NCBI GenBank assembly: GCA_040755095.1
Contig: JBFMBH010000022.1
Coordinates: 1 to 39,548 of the forward strand
From: Thermodesulfobacteriota bacterium
GTDB lineage: Bacteria > Desulfobacterota > Desulfobulbia > Desulfobulbales > JBFMBH01
Direction: 5' to 3'
Length of the DNA stretch: 39,548 bases
Below the pieces are notes generated by a model. It was given only the letters and a program-made list of their open reading frames with translations, had not been told where the DNA came from and ran no database searches. Positions 29,735-39,130 of this stretch are shown here, in pieces (position 1 is the first letter of the stretch; every line of letters starts with the position of its first letter). Made by a program: the position numbers and the translations under genes.

Positions 29735-31069
29735 CCGCCGATGCCCTCTTGACCGCCCTGGCCAAGGCCAAGGAAGAGGCGGAGGCCCGGGCCCGGGAGC
29801 TGGCCATCATCAACCGCTTCGCCCAGGCCATCGGCTCCACCCTGGATCTGGACGCCATTCTCCAGACCATCTGCCGGGAGATGGTCTCGATCTTCGAGGC
29901 CCGCAACACCGGCATCGGCCTTTTGAGCCCGGAAGGGCAGGCGCTCACCCTGGTGGCCTTCCACGCCGCCAGCCCCCAGGAGAGCGATGTCACCGGTCTG
30001 ACCATTCCTCTGGCCGGCTACCCTGCCACCCAGTACGTTATCCGCACCGGGCGGCCCATCGTGGTGCCGGATGTCCAGCACAACCCCCTCACCGCCTCGT
30101 TTCACGCGGTGCTCAGCGCCCGGGGCACCACCTGCCTCATGATCGTGCCGCTCATGGCCCGGGGTGAGGTGATCGGCACCATCGGCATCCCCACCTCGGA
30201 CCCGGTGCGGATCTTCACCCCCCAGGAGGTGTCCCTGGCCCAGACGATCGCCGGCCAGATCGCCGGTGCCATCGCCAATGCCCGGCTCCATGCCGCCAGC
30301 GAGCGGGCCCGGCAGGTGGCCGAGCGGGATCTGGAGATCGGCCGCCAGATCCAGACCGGCTTCTTCCCGGAGACCCTGCCCCGGGCCCCGGGCTGGGAGA
30401 TCGGCGCCTTCTTCCGGCCGGCCCGGCAGGTCTCCGGGGATTTCTACGACGCCTTCCCCCTGGCCGGCGGCAGTCTCCTGGCCCTGGTGGTGGCCGATGT
30501 CTGCGACAAGGGGGTGGGCGCCGCCCTGTTCATGGTCCTCTTCCGCAGCCTCATCCGGGCCTTCTCTGCCCAGGCCTTTGCCGAGACCGGACCAGCCAAC
30601 CGGGCCCAGGCCCTGGAGTGGGCGGTGGCCCAGACCAACGACTACATCGCCGGCACCCACGGCCGCCAGAACATGTTCGCCACCCTGTTTGCCGGCATCC
30701 TGGAGCCGGCCGCTGGCCGGCTGCTCTACGTGGACGCCGGCCTGGGGAGCAGCGTGGTGTTCGGGCCTGGCGGCCGGCAGCGGCGGCTGCCCACCACCGG
30801 CCCGGCCCTGGGCCTTTTTGCCGGCCTGCCGATGCAAGTCGGTGCAGCGGCGCTCACGGAGGGGGAGGGGCTGTTCGTCTTCACGGACGGCGCCGTGGAG
30901 GCGGTGGATGGCCAGGGTCACATGCTGGGTGAGGCGCGGCTCTTGGCAGGCCTGCACCAGGCGGCGGCCAGCGGGGGGGAAGTCGCTCAGCGATTGGGGG
31001 CAGCGGTATCGGCCCACATGGGAGCCGCCGAGCCGTTCGACGATGTCACCATGCTGGTGGCGCAGCGGC

Positions 31070-31092
<23 letters not shown>
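29731..31092 (+). CDS. GAF-PP2C (SpoIIE/RsbU-type) serine phosphatase
   Basis: A 453-residue regulator. A short coiled segment (AKAKEEAEARARELAIINR) leads into a GAF domain (~30-185), a helical linker (RQVAERDLEIGRQIQTGFF) and a PP2C/SpoIIE domain: VSGDFYDAF, VADVCDKGVGAALFM, FATLFAGILE, FTDGAVEAVDG and DDVTMLV, which together supply the Mn2+/Mg2+-binding aspartates. It should dephosphorylate the STAS protein, activating it. The start is GTG 29731 in a GTGA overlap; the alternative ATG nearby is out of frame. The 3' end overlaps the sigma-54 regulator gene on the opposite strand by 23 bases. Confidence 0.9.
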
Positions 31093-32440
<1,348 letters not shown>

Positions 32441-32472
32441 GGAAGCTCTCCCGGAAGACAGAGCGGGGCCTT

Positions 32473-33285
32473 TCAGAGGCCGGGCCATTGGCCCAGGAAA
32501 GGCCACAGGGCGTGCAGGAAGACACGAACCTCAGGCCGAAAGAGGTAGGCGAGCGCGGCCAGGGAAAGGAACGGCCCGTAAGGGATCACGGTCTGGCCGC
32601 CCCGGCGTTGCCGGACCATGGCACCGAGGCCGAACAGGGCGCCGGCCACCGCGGACAGGAACACCACCGGTACGATGGCCCGCCAGCCGAGGAAGGCACC
32701 GATCATGGCCAGGAGCTTGATGTCGCCTCCCCCCATGCCCTCCCGCCTGGCCAACCACTGGTAGCCGATGGCCACCCCGTAGAGGAGGCCCCCGCCGGCA
32801 AGGATGCCCAGGCCCGACTCCAGCCAGGACACGCCACCTCCGGGCAGAGCCGCCAGGAAGCCCAGGCCGATCCCCGGCAGACTCAGGACGTCGGGGATGA
32901 TATAGTGCGCCAGATCGATGAGGGTGATGGCCAGGAGCAGGGCCGCAAAGACAAAGGCGGCAAGCCCTGCCAGGCTGGGTCCGAAGGCCCGCAGGGAGGC
33001 GTAGGCCAGACCGGCGCCTGCCGCCTCCACCAGGGGGTAGCGCCAGCCGATCGGCCGGCGGCAGTGCCGGCACCGGCCGCCCAAAAGGAGGAAGCTCAGG
33101 ATGGGCACGTTGTCCCGCCAGCGGATCGGCTGCTGGCAGCCCGGGCAGTGGGAGGCTGGCAGGACGACAGACTGCCCCAGGGGCAGGCGGTGGATGAGGA
33201 CGTTGAGAAAGCTCCCCACCACCGCGCCCACCGTGGCGGCAGCCACGGGCAGCAGGGGCTCCAGGGCGGCGATCCGGTTCATCAT
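32473..33285 (-). CDS. pilD: Type IV prepilin peptidase / N-methyltransferase
   Basis: Integral inner-membrane aspartic protease that cuts prepilin leader peptides and methylates the new N-terminus, serving type IV pili and type II secretion. It has 270 residues. It has the N-terminal GSFLNVLIHRLP, the zinc-type cysteine pairs CPGC (47-50) and CRHC (72-75) of the methylase domain, and two catalytic aspartates: Asp124 in LIDLAHYIIPD and Asp188 in GGGDIKL. Seven or eight membrane helices are apparent. No pilin gene is in the window. A candidate promoter lies at 33316-33343. It is transcribed with the sigma-54 regulator downstream. Confidence 0.96.
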   Translation of the reverse strand: MMNRIAALEPLLPVAAATVGAVVGSFLNVLIHRLPLGQSVVLPASHCPGCQQPIRWRDNVPILSFLLLGGRCRHCRRPIGWRYPLVEAAGAGLAYASLRAFGPSLAGLAAFVFAALLLAITLIDLAHYIIPDVLSLPGIGLGFLAALPGGGVSWLESGLGILAGGGLLYGVAIGYQWLARREGMGGGDIKLLAMIGAFLGWRAIVPVVFLSAVAGALFGLGAMVRQRRGGQTVIPYGPFLSLAALAYLFRPEVRVFLHALWPFLGQWPGL

Positions 33286-33315
33286 GCGGGCTCCACGCGT
33301 CGTAAAAACTTTTTT

Positions 33316-33343
33316 ATCCTAACATGCCGGTCCGGTTTTGCCA
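33316..33343 (-). promoter_or_regulatory. pilD: Candidate promoter for pilD
   Basis: Minus-strand TGGCAA (33343-33338), 16-bp spacer, TAGGAT (33321-33316), followed by an A-run in the initiation region. It lies 31 bases upstream of the pilD start in the 94-bp divergent gap, so the spacing suits a sigma-70 promoter. Confidence 0.4.
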
Positions 33344-33379
33344 GGGGAAAGGCATTGGCCGGCGGCACCGGAAGACCCC

Positions 33380-34510
33380 ATGACCTCACCACCGAGCACC
33401 CTGTCCATCGACGATTCCATCCAGATTCTCAAGGCCGAGATCCTGGCGCCGGACTGGCGCCTGAGCGCCTCCCGGGGGCAGCGCCTGGGAGAAGCGCTCT
33501 CCTGCCTCAAGCGGCGCTACAGCAGCCGCAAGGCGCCGGCGGCCATATTGACAATGGCGATGAGCGTGGTGGACTATATGATGAAAACCGGCGAGCGGGT
33601 GCCGCCGGCGGCTGTGGACTTCCTGAAGGAGGCCCTGGCCCATGTGGTCGGCATCCACGAGCAGGCGGACTTCGTGCCCGAAGAGGAGGAGCAGCTCTTC
33701 CGGACGGTCTACGGCCGGTTTTCGCTCTTGAAGGGCCGCCTGGGGGCTGGCAGGTCGACCGCCACTCCGCCGCCGCCCCCGCCCAAGGCCTCTACGGCCG
33801 GCCCCGGTGATCTGCCCAGCCTACTGGCGGCCCTCACCGGCACCCTGGAGCAGGCCGAGCGCCTCACCGAGGCCCTGCGAGCAGCGGTGGCGGGGCTCAG
33901 CCAGGCCCTCCCGGAGCCGCCTTTGCCGGAGAAGGCGGAGCCGGCCCCCGAGGCTGCGGTGTCGCCGCCAGCGGCCGCGCCGGCGCCGCCGGTGTCGCGC
34001 CAGCCCTATCTGGCCACCGAGGTGCGGCCGTTGGCCCTGGGCAACGAGATCCTGGGGGTGCCGGAGAGCTATGTGACCCTGGTCAAGGATCTGGGCCGGG
34101 AACGGATGGCCGCCTATGCCCGGGAGAGCCGGGTGCCGGCCCGGGACTTCAAGCGCCTGTTCGGCCGTCTGGCCGGCGCCTTCCGGGGTCCCCTCGCCGA
34201 GCTGCCGGAGGCGGTTCTCCGGGATCTGGTCTTCCCGGTTCTGGTGCCCATGGGCATGGAGATGCCACAGGGGCCGGACCCCGAAGCGGCCACTGTGCTC
34301 CTGCTCAGCAACGGCCATCGCCATGGCGCCCTGCTCTGCGCCGAGGTCGGCGAGGAGCCCATGGCCCTGGTGCGGTTCCGGCAAGGGGCGGACGGCGACC
34401 TGGCCGGCACTGCCATTCTGGCCGACGGCACCTCGGTGCGGCTGGTGGATGTCAGCGATCTCTTGCGGCGGGAGGGGCACCTGACCGTGGCCCCAGAGGA
34501 GCTTCCCTGA
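33380..34510 (+). CDS. CheW-like domain protein
   Basis: A 376-residue protein. Residues 1-~120 form a helical domain of unknown family. A Pro/Ala-rich linker (~130-220, including PPPPPP) follows. The C-terminal ~150 residues resemble a CheW-type domain: EVRPLALGNEILGVPESYVTLVKDL, then VLLLSNGHRHGALLCAEVGEEPM and a late GTAILADGTSVRLVDVSDLL end that matches the family pattern. CheW domains couple receptors to histidine kinases. No CheA or receptor is nearby, so it may serve another signalling array. GGAAG is just upstream of the ATG. It heads a plus-strand run with PilZ, CXXC and polyferredoxin genes. Confidence 0.65.
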   Translation: MTSPPSTLSIDDSIQILKAEILAPDWRLSASRGQRLGEALSCLKRRYSSRKAPAAILTMAMSVVDYMMKTGERVPPAAVDFLKEALAHVVGIHEQADFVPEEEEQLFRTVYGRFSLLKGRLGAGRSTATPPPPPPKASTAGPGDLPSLLAALTGTLEQAERLTEALRAAVAGLSQALPEPPLPEKAEPAPEAAVSPPAAAPAPPVSRQPYLATEVRPLALGNEILGVPESYVTLVKDLGRERMAAYARESRVPARDFKRLFGRLAGAFRGPLAELPEAVLRDLVFPVLVPMGMEMPQGPDPEAATVLLLSNGHRHGALLCAEVGEEPMALVRFRQGADGDLAGTAILADGTSVRLVDVSDLLRREGHLTVAPEELP

Positions 34511-34527
34511 AGGCATGGAGGATGGCG

Positions 34528-34911
34528 ATGGCACACGAAGACAGGCGGCACAACGTCCGGGTCCGGTTTGCCACCAGGGCTACGCTGGTCTTTCCGGACC
34601 GCACCTACCCGGATCTGGCCACCCGCAATCTCTCCATCAAGGGGCTCCTGGTCCTGGGGGCGGTCGGCCCGCGGGTCGGTGATCAGTGCGACGTCACCCT
34701 GTTTCTCTCCGGCACCACCAGCGAGCTGACGGTGCGGGTCAAGGGGGTGGTGGCGCGGGTGGAGGGTGACAATCTGGGTGTGAGCTTCCGGGAGATCGAC
34801 CTCGACAGCTTCTTCCACCTCAAGAACATCGTCTATTTCAACGCCGAGGATCCGGACCAGGTGGACCAGGAGCTCTTCAGCCGGCAGCGGCCGGCCGGAG
34901 GCAGCGCATGA
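34528..34911 (+). CDS. PilZ-domain protein (second copy)
   Basis: A 127-residue PilZ protein. RHNVR (residues 7-11) is the RxxxR motif, and NLSIKG is the D/NxSxxG motif that binds c-di-GMP. The later LGVSFREIDLDSFFHLKNIV is a common PilZ ending in Desulfobacterota. The ATG at 34528 was chosen over 34522 because GGAGG lies six bases upstream. It starts 17 bases after the CheW-like gene and overlaps the CXXC mini-gene by four bases (ATGA). It is distinct from the PilZ protein at 29357; the two share little outside the motifs. Confidence 0.88.
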   Translation: MAHEDRRHNVRVRFATRATLVFPDRTYPDLATRNLSIKGLLVLGAVGPRVGDQCDVTLFLSGTTSELTVRVKGVVARVEGDNLGVSFREIDLDSFFHLKNIVYFNAEDPDQVDQELFSRQRPAGGSA

Positions 34912-35084
34912 ATCACCCCCCGGAAGGGTGTCCGGCTGGCCGCCCAGCGGTCCGGCCTGGGATCAGCCTGGGCCTGGTCGGCTTCTTTGTTCTGCTCTGG
35001 ATGCTGGGGGTCGCCGCCGGAGAGCCGCGGCGGGTGCTGGAGCAGGCGGTGCAGCTTTGCCTGTCGTGCATCGGCATCGGCTGA
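34908..35084 (+). CDS. CD1871A-family CXXC mini-protein
   Basis: A 58-residue protein: a hydrophilic start, one membrane segment (SLGLVGFFVLLWMLGVAAG) and a tail ending CLSCIGIG. This C-terminal CxxCIGIG is the hallmark of the CD1871A CXXC-containing family, usually beside a polyferredoxin membrane protein, as here. Its ATG forms an ATGA overlap with the PilZ stop, and it ends seven bases before the 4Fe-4S gene. The cysteines may bind or pass on metal or electrons; function unproven. It is too short for most automatic gene calls. Confidence 0.8.
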   Translation: MNHPPEGCPAGRPAVRPGISLGLVGFFVLLWMLGVAAGEPRRVLEQAVQLCLSCIGIG

Positions 35085-35091
35085 GGCCAGC

Positions 35092-36003
35092 ATGGCGGCA
35101 CCGGCATCCATGGAGCCCATCCGCAAGTGGGTGCAGCTTCTCTGGCTGTTCCTGTCCAACGGCTCCTGGAGCTTCCCGGTCACCCGCACCATCTACCAGG
35201 GGCCGCTGAAGGCGATCTGCGCGCCCGGTCTCAACTGCTATTCCTGCCCGGCGGCCACCACCGCCTGTCCCATCGGCTCGCTGCAGCACCTCATGGCCGC
35301 GGCCCGGGAGACCCTGGCTGCCGGCCAGCTCTTCCTGGGTGGCTCGGTGGTGGGCGCCATGGGCGTCCTCGGGGCCCTGGTGGGCCGCATGGTCTGCGGC
35401 TGGGCCTGCCCGTTTGGCCTGATCCAGGAGCTGCTCTACAAGATCCCCTCCCGGAAGCTGGGGGTGCCCCGGCCCCTTGGCTGCATCAAGTACGGGATGC
35501 TGGCCCTCCTGGTGCTGGTCCTGCCCGCCCTGGCCGTGGATCAGTTCGGCTACGGCAGCCCCTGGTTCTGCAAGCTGATCTGCCCGGCCGGCACCCTGGA
35601 GGCCGGCCTCCCCATGCTCATCCTGCAGCCGGCCCTGACCGCCAGCCTCGGCCTGCTCTTCTACAGCAAGCTCTTCATCCTGGCCTTCTTCACCTCCTGG
35701 TCGGTGCTGGCCAGCCGCCCCTTCTGCCGGACCACCTGCCCGTTGGGCGCCTTCTACGCCCTGTTCTCCCGGGTGAGCCTGGTGCGGCTCCGCCACGATG
35801 CCCAGGCCTGCACCCAGTGTGGCGCCTGCCATCAGGTCTGTCCCATGGGGGTGCGGTTCAACGAGTCGCCGGACGACGCGGAGTGCATCCGCTGCCTGCG
35901 GTGCATGCAGGAGGCCTGCCGCTTCGGGGCCATCCGCCTGGAGATCGGCGGCGTGCCGGTGGGCGATGCCGGCCGGCCGCAGCCCGCCGCCCCCCAGCCT
36001 TGA
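35092..36003 (+). CDS. Membrane polyferredoxin, NapH/YccM-like 4Fe-4S protein
   Basis: A 303-residue inner-membrane iron-sulfur protein. Cysteine-rich elements in order: CYSCPAATTACPIG near the N-terminus, CGWACPFGLIQE, CKLICPAGTLEAG, CRTTCPLGAFYALF, and a two-cluster ferredoxin end with CTQCGACHQVCPMG and CIRCLRCMQEACRFGA. Four or five membrane helices separate them. Relatives pass electrons from quinol or cytoplasmic donors to periplasmic or membrane enzymes; the specific partner is unknown. The ATG at 35092 follows GAGG; an in-frame ATG at 35110 is an alternative. It follows the CXXC mini-protein and converges with the protease-like gene after three bases. Confidence 0.9.
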   Translation: MAAPASMEPIRKWVQLLWLFLSNGSWSFPVTRTIYQGPLKAICAPGLNCYSCPAATTACPIGSLQHLMAAARETLAAGQLFLGGSVVGAMGVLGALVGRMVCGWACPFGLIQELLYKIPSRKLGVPRPLGCIKYGMLALLVLVLPALAVDQFGYGSPWFCKLICPAGTLEAGLPMLILQPALTASLGLLFYSKLFILAFFTSWSVLASRPFCRTTCPLGAFYALFSRVSLVRLRHDAQACTQCGACHQVCPMGVRFNESPDDAECIRCLRCMQEACRFGAIRLEIGGVPVGDAGRPQPAAPQP

Positions 36004-36006
36004 GGC

Positions 36007-36657
36007 CTACGGCTCCGGCCGTGACCAGAGCAGCCGCTGCCGGTCGAAATCGATGCGGTACTCGAGGCCCTTCAGGAAGCTCATGCCGAGCAGGCCATCG
36101 AAGGGCACCGGCGGCCCCTGGTGGTCGATGATCGAGACCGCCACCTGCCGGCGGAGGATCGGCCCCACCTGCACGGAATCGGCCTCGACCACCTCGGCGG
36201 TCACCGTCCGGCCGCCGGCCACCACCAGCTCCGCCTGGCTGCGAGCCGCCAGCCGCAGCCGGCCGGCAGCCTGCCGGTGGAGGGCGGTCACCGCCGCCCC
36301 GGTATCCAGGAGCAGGGTGGCCTCCACGATCTGGCGGCCGACCGTGATCCGGACTGGCACCAGGACCAGATTGTCGGCAATGGTCACCGGGGTCTCCTGG
36401 AGAGCCGGCTCCGGGGCGGCCGGCGGCCGTTCCGGGAAGGAATAGGTGCTGATCTCCGGCCGGCCTTTGGGCGGGGGGGTGGAGGTCAGGTGGGGGACGC
36501 CCTTGTCGTCCACCCAGTGGTGGAGCTGGCCACCGGAGCCTGGCTGCCAGGACGCCAGCACAAGAACGGCCACCAGGCCGGGCCAAAGGAGGGCAGGGCG
36601 GAAGAGAGGCAAGGCCAGGGCCTTAGAGGCGGCGCTCGCCGCCGGCCAGCTCGGCAA
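36007..36657 (-). CDS. DUF4124 plus retroviral-type aspartic protease-like protein
   Basis: Up to 216 residues. A hydrophobic N-terminal segment (ALLWPGLVAVLVLASW) is a signal peptide or anchor. A DUF4124-like patch (HHWVDDKGVPHLTSTPP) follows, then a Pro-rich linker, then a pepsin/retropepsin-like domain with the catalytic motif LLLDTGAAVTAL (Asp118) and the companion DGLLGMSFLKGLEY. It is likely a periplasmic protease or binding protein. No ATG suits: TTG at 36657 (GGGAGGGG upstream, 35-base overlap with the Crp gene) or TTG at 36612 are the candidates, so the exact N-terminus is uncertain. Confidence 0.8.
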   Translation of the reverse strand: MPSWPAASAASKALALPLFRPALLWPGLVAVLVLASWQPGSGGQLHHWVDDKGVPHLTSTPPPKGRPEISTYSFPERPPAAPEPALQETPVTIADNLVLVPVRITVGRQIVEATLLLDTGAAVTALHRQAAGRLRLAARSQAELVVAGGRTVTAEVVEADSVQVGPILRRQVAVSIIDHQGPPVPFDGLLGMSFLKGLEYRIDFDRQRLLWSRPEP

Positions 36658-37324
36658 GCCCCTCCCGGTCGAGGATGCGGATCAAGGGCCCATCGGCCGC
36701 GATGAGCCCGGACCGGGACAGGCGGGCCAGGATCCGGGACAGGGTCTCCGGGATGGTGCCCAGCACCGAGGCCAGCAGCCCCTTGGTGATCTCCAGGCGG
36801 ACGACATCGGCGCCGCCGTTCTGGTCACTTTCCATGAGGAGGTAGGCGGCGAGTCGGCCCGGCACCTCTTTCAACGACAGGTCCTCGATGAGCTGGGCGA
36901 AGCGCCGCAGGCGCAGGGACAACGAGGCCAGCAGATTGAGGGCCAGGGAGGGCTGCCGGGCCAGGAGCTCCCGGAAGGCCGCCCGGGGGATGACCAGGAG
37001 GCGGCAGCGGCTCAGGGCCTCGGCGTGGGCCGGGAAGGAGCGGCCGGCAAAGACCGCCACCTCGCCGAAGGGCTCGCCGGGCCCCAGGAGGTGGAGCACC
37101 TGCTCCTTGCCGTCGGCACCCAGCTTGAAGACCTTCACCCGGCCTTCCAGGACGATATAGAAGCCGTGGCCGGGATCCCCCTCGGCAAAGATGGCCGCCC
37201 CCCGGGGACGGCTCTCCTGGCGGGCCACCGCCGCCACTGCCTGGCATTCCTCCCGGCTCAGCCCGGCGAACAGGGGCAGGCCAGCCAGGACGCCGGCCAG
37301 CTCGCTCTCCGGCCCGGTCCTCAT
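36623..37324 (-). CDS. Crp/Fnr-family transcription regulator
   Basis: A 233-residue regulator. The cNMP-type sensor domain has GHGFYIVLEGRVKVFKLG and GPGEPFGEVAVFAGRSFPAHAEAL, but the second does not carry the full Arg-Ser cAMP signature. A dimerisation helix follows, then a winged helix-turn-helix: ITKGLLASVLGTIPETLSRIL, with the recognition helix PETLSRIL as in Crp. There is no N-terminal cysteine cluster, so it is not an iron-sulfur FNR; the effector may be a nucleotide, nitric oxide or heme. Its ATG overlaps the MOSC stop (ATGA), and its end overlaps the protease-like gene start. Targets unknown. Confidence 0.93.
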   Translation of the reverse strand: MRTGPESELAGVLAGLPLFAGLSREECQAVAAVARQESRPRGAAIFAEGDPGHGFYIVLEGRVKVFKLGADGKEQVLHLLGPGEPFGEVAVFAGRSFPAHAEALSRCRLLVIPRAAFRELLARQPSLALNLLASLSLRLRRFAQLIEDLSLKEVPGRLAAYLLMESDQNGGADVVRLEITKGLLASVLGTIPETLSRILARLSRSGLIAADGPLIRILDREGLAELAGGERRL

Positions 37325-37782
37325 GGCGCTTCCCCCGGGGCCGCTTGCAGATGGATGCTGTCCCCTTGGCGCAGGGTGCCGGGACGGATCACCCGGGCGA
37401 AGACCCCCTGCCGGGGCATGATGCAGTCCCCCACCAGCTGGTGGATGGCGCAGCGGCTGTGGCAGGTCTTGCCGATCTGGGTGATCTCCAGCTCCACCTC
37501 GCCGCTGACCAGGCGGGTGCCCACCGGCAGGGCCGCCAGGTCAAGGCCGGCCACCGTGATGTTCTCGGCAAAGGAGCCGGGGGCGAGCGAAAGGCCCTGG
37601 GCCCGCACCCGGTCGATCTCCTCGACGGCCAGAAGGCTCACCTGGCGGTGCCAGGCCCCGGCATGGGCATCGCCCACCAGGCCGTGCTCCAGGCGCAGCT
37701 CCACCTGGGCCACCGGCGTTTTCACCGTGCCTTTGGCGGTGCTGATGTTGAGCGAAACGATGGTGGCCACAGACATCTCCAT
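37321..37782 (-). CDS. MOSC-domain protein
   Basis: A 153-residue protein comprising only the MOSC domain (molybdenum cofactor sulfurase C-terminal). Typical segments are GDAHAG near residue 39, RQVSLLAVEEID, GSFAENITVAGLDL and the conserved cysteine pair in IGKTCHSRCAI, with GVFARVIRPGTLRQGD at the end. MOSC proteins carry sulfur from cysteine desulfurases to metal-sulfur cofactors or reduce N-hydroxylated compounds with molybdenum; the single-domain form fits a sulfur carrier in molybdenum cofactor metabolism. Its stop overlaps the Crp-family ATG, so the two are co-transcribed. A second ATG two codons in (37776) is possible. Confidence 0.93.
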   Translation of the reverse strand: MEMSVATIVSLNISTAKGTVKTPVAQVELRLEHGLVGDAHAGAWHRQVSLLAVEEIDRVRAQGLSLAPGSFAENITVAGLDLAALPVGTRLVSGEVELEITQIGKTCHSRCAIHQLVGDCIMPRQGVFARVIRPGTLRQGDSIHLQAAPGEAP

Positions 37783-37855
37783 GGGCTATGGTACGACCCG
37801 TTTCCGGCAGCAGGTGTCGTTCCCGATGTGATCTTCTTCCAGAAGGAGGCCCGGC

Positions 37856-38449
37856 ATGAGCTTCTTCGACGCCATTGTCCTGGCCATCGCCGTCTTTTTT
37901 CTGGCCCGCGGCATCTGGCGGGGCTTCATCCGGCAGCTCGCCTCCATCGCGGCCCTGGTGGCCGGCTATCTGGCCGTGGCCACCTGGTATCCCCGGCTGG
38001 CGCCCCTGGTGGCGCCTCTGTCCGACAGCCCGGTGGTGACCTTTGCCGGCACCTACGCGGTCATCTTCCTGGCCGCCTATCTGTGCACCATCCTGGCGGG
38101 CCAGGTCTTGAAGGCCGTGGTGCACCTGTCGCTCCTGGGCTGGATCGACCGCTCCCTGGGGGCGGTCTTTGGCCTCGCCAAGGCAGCCTTCCTGGCCACC
38201 CTTCTCTTCATGCTGCTGTCCGCGGTGCTCGCCGCCGGCAGCCCCTTCCTGCGCCAGGCGGTCTCGTATCCCTACCTGTCCGTCTCCTCGGCCTTTCTGA
38301 TCCGCTTTCTGACAGACCCCGGGCTCAGGGAGCGCTTCCTGCCCCGGGAGCCGGCCATCCCCGGGCTCCCCGAGCCGGCCGCCCCGGCCCAACGGGGCCT
38401 GCCGCCGGTCGCGAAGAAGCCGGTCACGGCTGCCGGTCCGGGTCGCTGA
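37856..38449 (+). CDS. CvpA-family inner-membrane protein
   Basis: A 197-residue integral membrane protein. Four helices are visible: FFDAIVLAIAVFFLARG, LASIAALVAGYLAVATW, TYAVIFLAAYLCTILAG, and a fourth at about 103-125. The start MSFFDAIVLAI and the RGIWRGFIRQLAS turn match CvpA (colicin V production) proteins. The role of the family is not settled: envelope homeostasis and bile or stress tolerance are reported in enterobacteria. The last ~45 residues are Pro/Ala-rich and cytoplasmic. AAGGAGG gives a strong ribosome binding site. It stands alone between divergent MOSC and the minus-strand glycosyltransferase, whose end it overlaps by 26 bases. Confidence 0.9.
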   Translation: MSFFDAIVLAIAVFFLARGIWRGFIRQLASIAALVAGYLAVATWYPRLAPLVAPLSDSPVVTFAGTYAVIFLAAYLCTILAGQVLKAVVHLSLLGWIDRSLGAVFGLAKAAFLATLLFMLLSAVLAAGSPFLRQAVSYPYLSVSSAFLIRFLTDPGLRERFLPREPAIPGLPEPAAPAQRGLPPVAKKPVTAAGPGR

Positions 38450-39128
38450 CCAGCCCCTGCCGGCGCCAGCGGGCCAGCCGCGCTTTGGGCACCCCCAGGG
38501 CGTGGCCGGCCATGATCGCCTGGTTCAGAAGGAAGTTGGCCCAAAGGCCCCTCGCCTGCCAGCGCCGGGCCGAGGTGGCCACCGCCTGCCGGGCCAAGGC
38601 GATGCGGCCAAGGCGGGCCAGACTCCGCACCAGCAGCACATCCTCCAGGAGCGGCTCCTCGGCATAGCCACCCGCGGCCCAGAACACGTCCCGGCGGCAG
38701 AACAGGGCCTGATCGCCGTACGGCAGGCCCCAGAGCCGGGAGCGCAGGTTGGCCCCCCAGGCCATCACCGCCGGCCCCATCCCCTGGTCCCGGATCGACA
38801 GGCGGAAGGCCCCGGCCGCCACCCCGGGCTGGGCCAGGAGCCGCCGCACCTCGCCGGCGTAGCCTGACGGCAGCCAGGTGTCGGCATGGAGGAACAGGAG
38901 GATGTCGCCGCCGGCCGCCCGGGCGCCGGCGTTCATCTGCCGGCCGCGGCCCGGACCTGAGACCAGGACCAGGGCTCCGGCCGCCGCCGCCCGCTCCTGC
39001 GTGGCGTCCCTGCTGCCGCCGTCCACCACCAGCACCTCCCGGGGCGCTCCGGCCAGGGCTCGGCCAATGGCCTCGGCCACCATCGCCTCCTCCTGGAGGG
39101 CCGGGATGACCACCGAGATGCTGTCCAC
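38424..39128 (-). CDS. Family 2 glycosyltransferase (TIGR04283 type)
   Basis: A 234-residue GT-A glycosyltransferase. It begins DSISVVIPALQEEAMVAEAI, then VLVVDGGSRDATQERA, GRGRQMNAGARAAGGDILLFLHADTWLP (DxD-like metal site HAD) and the late GLPYGDQALFCRR. This matches the TIGR04283 group named for rSAM/selenodomain-associated or arsenosugar-related transferases. A TTG at 39134 overlapping the next gene's stop (TTGA) is an alternative to GTG 39128; GTG was chosen because GGGGTGG lies eight bases upstream. It overlaps the cvpA 3' end by 26 bases. The actual sugar acceptor is unknown. Confidence 0.88.
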   Translation of the reverse strand: MDSISVVIPALQEEAMVAEAIGRALAGAPREVLVVDGGSRDATQERAAAAGALVLVSGPGRGRQMNAGARAAGGDILLFLHADTWLPSGYAGEVRRLLAQPGVAAGAFRLSIRDQGMGPAVMAWGANLRSRLWGLPYGDQALFCRRDVFWAAGGYAEEPLLEDVLLVRSLARLGRIALARQAVATSARRWQARGLWANFLLNQAIMAGHALGVPKARLARWRRQGLVSDPDRQP

Positions 39129-39130
39129 GC

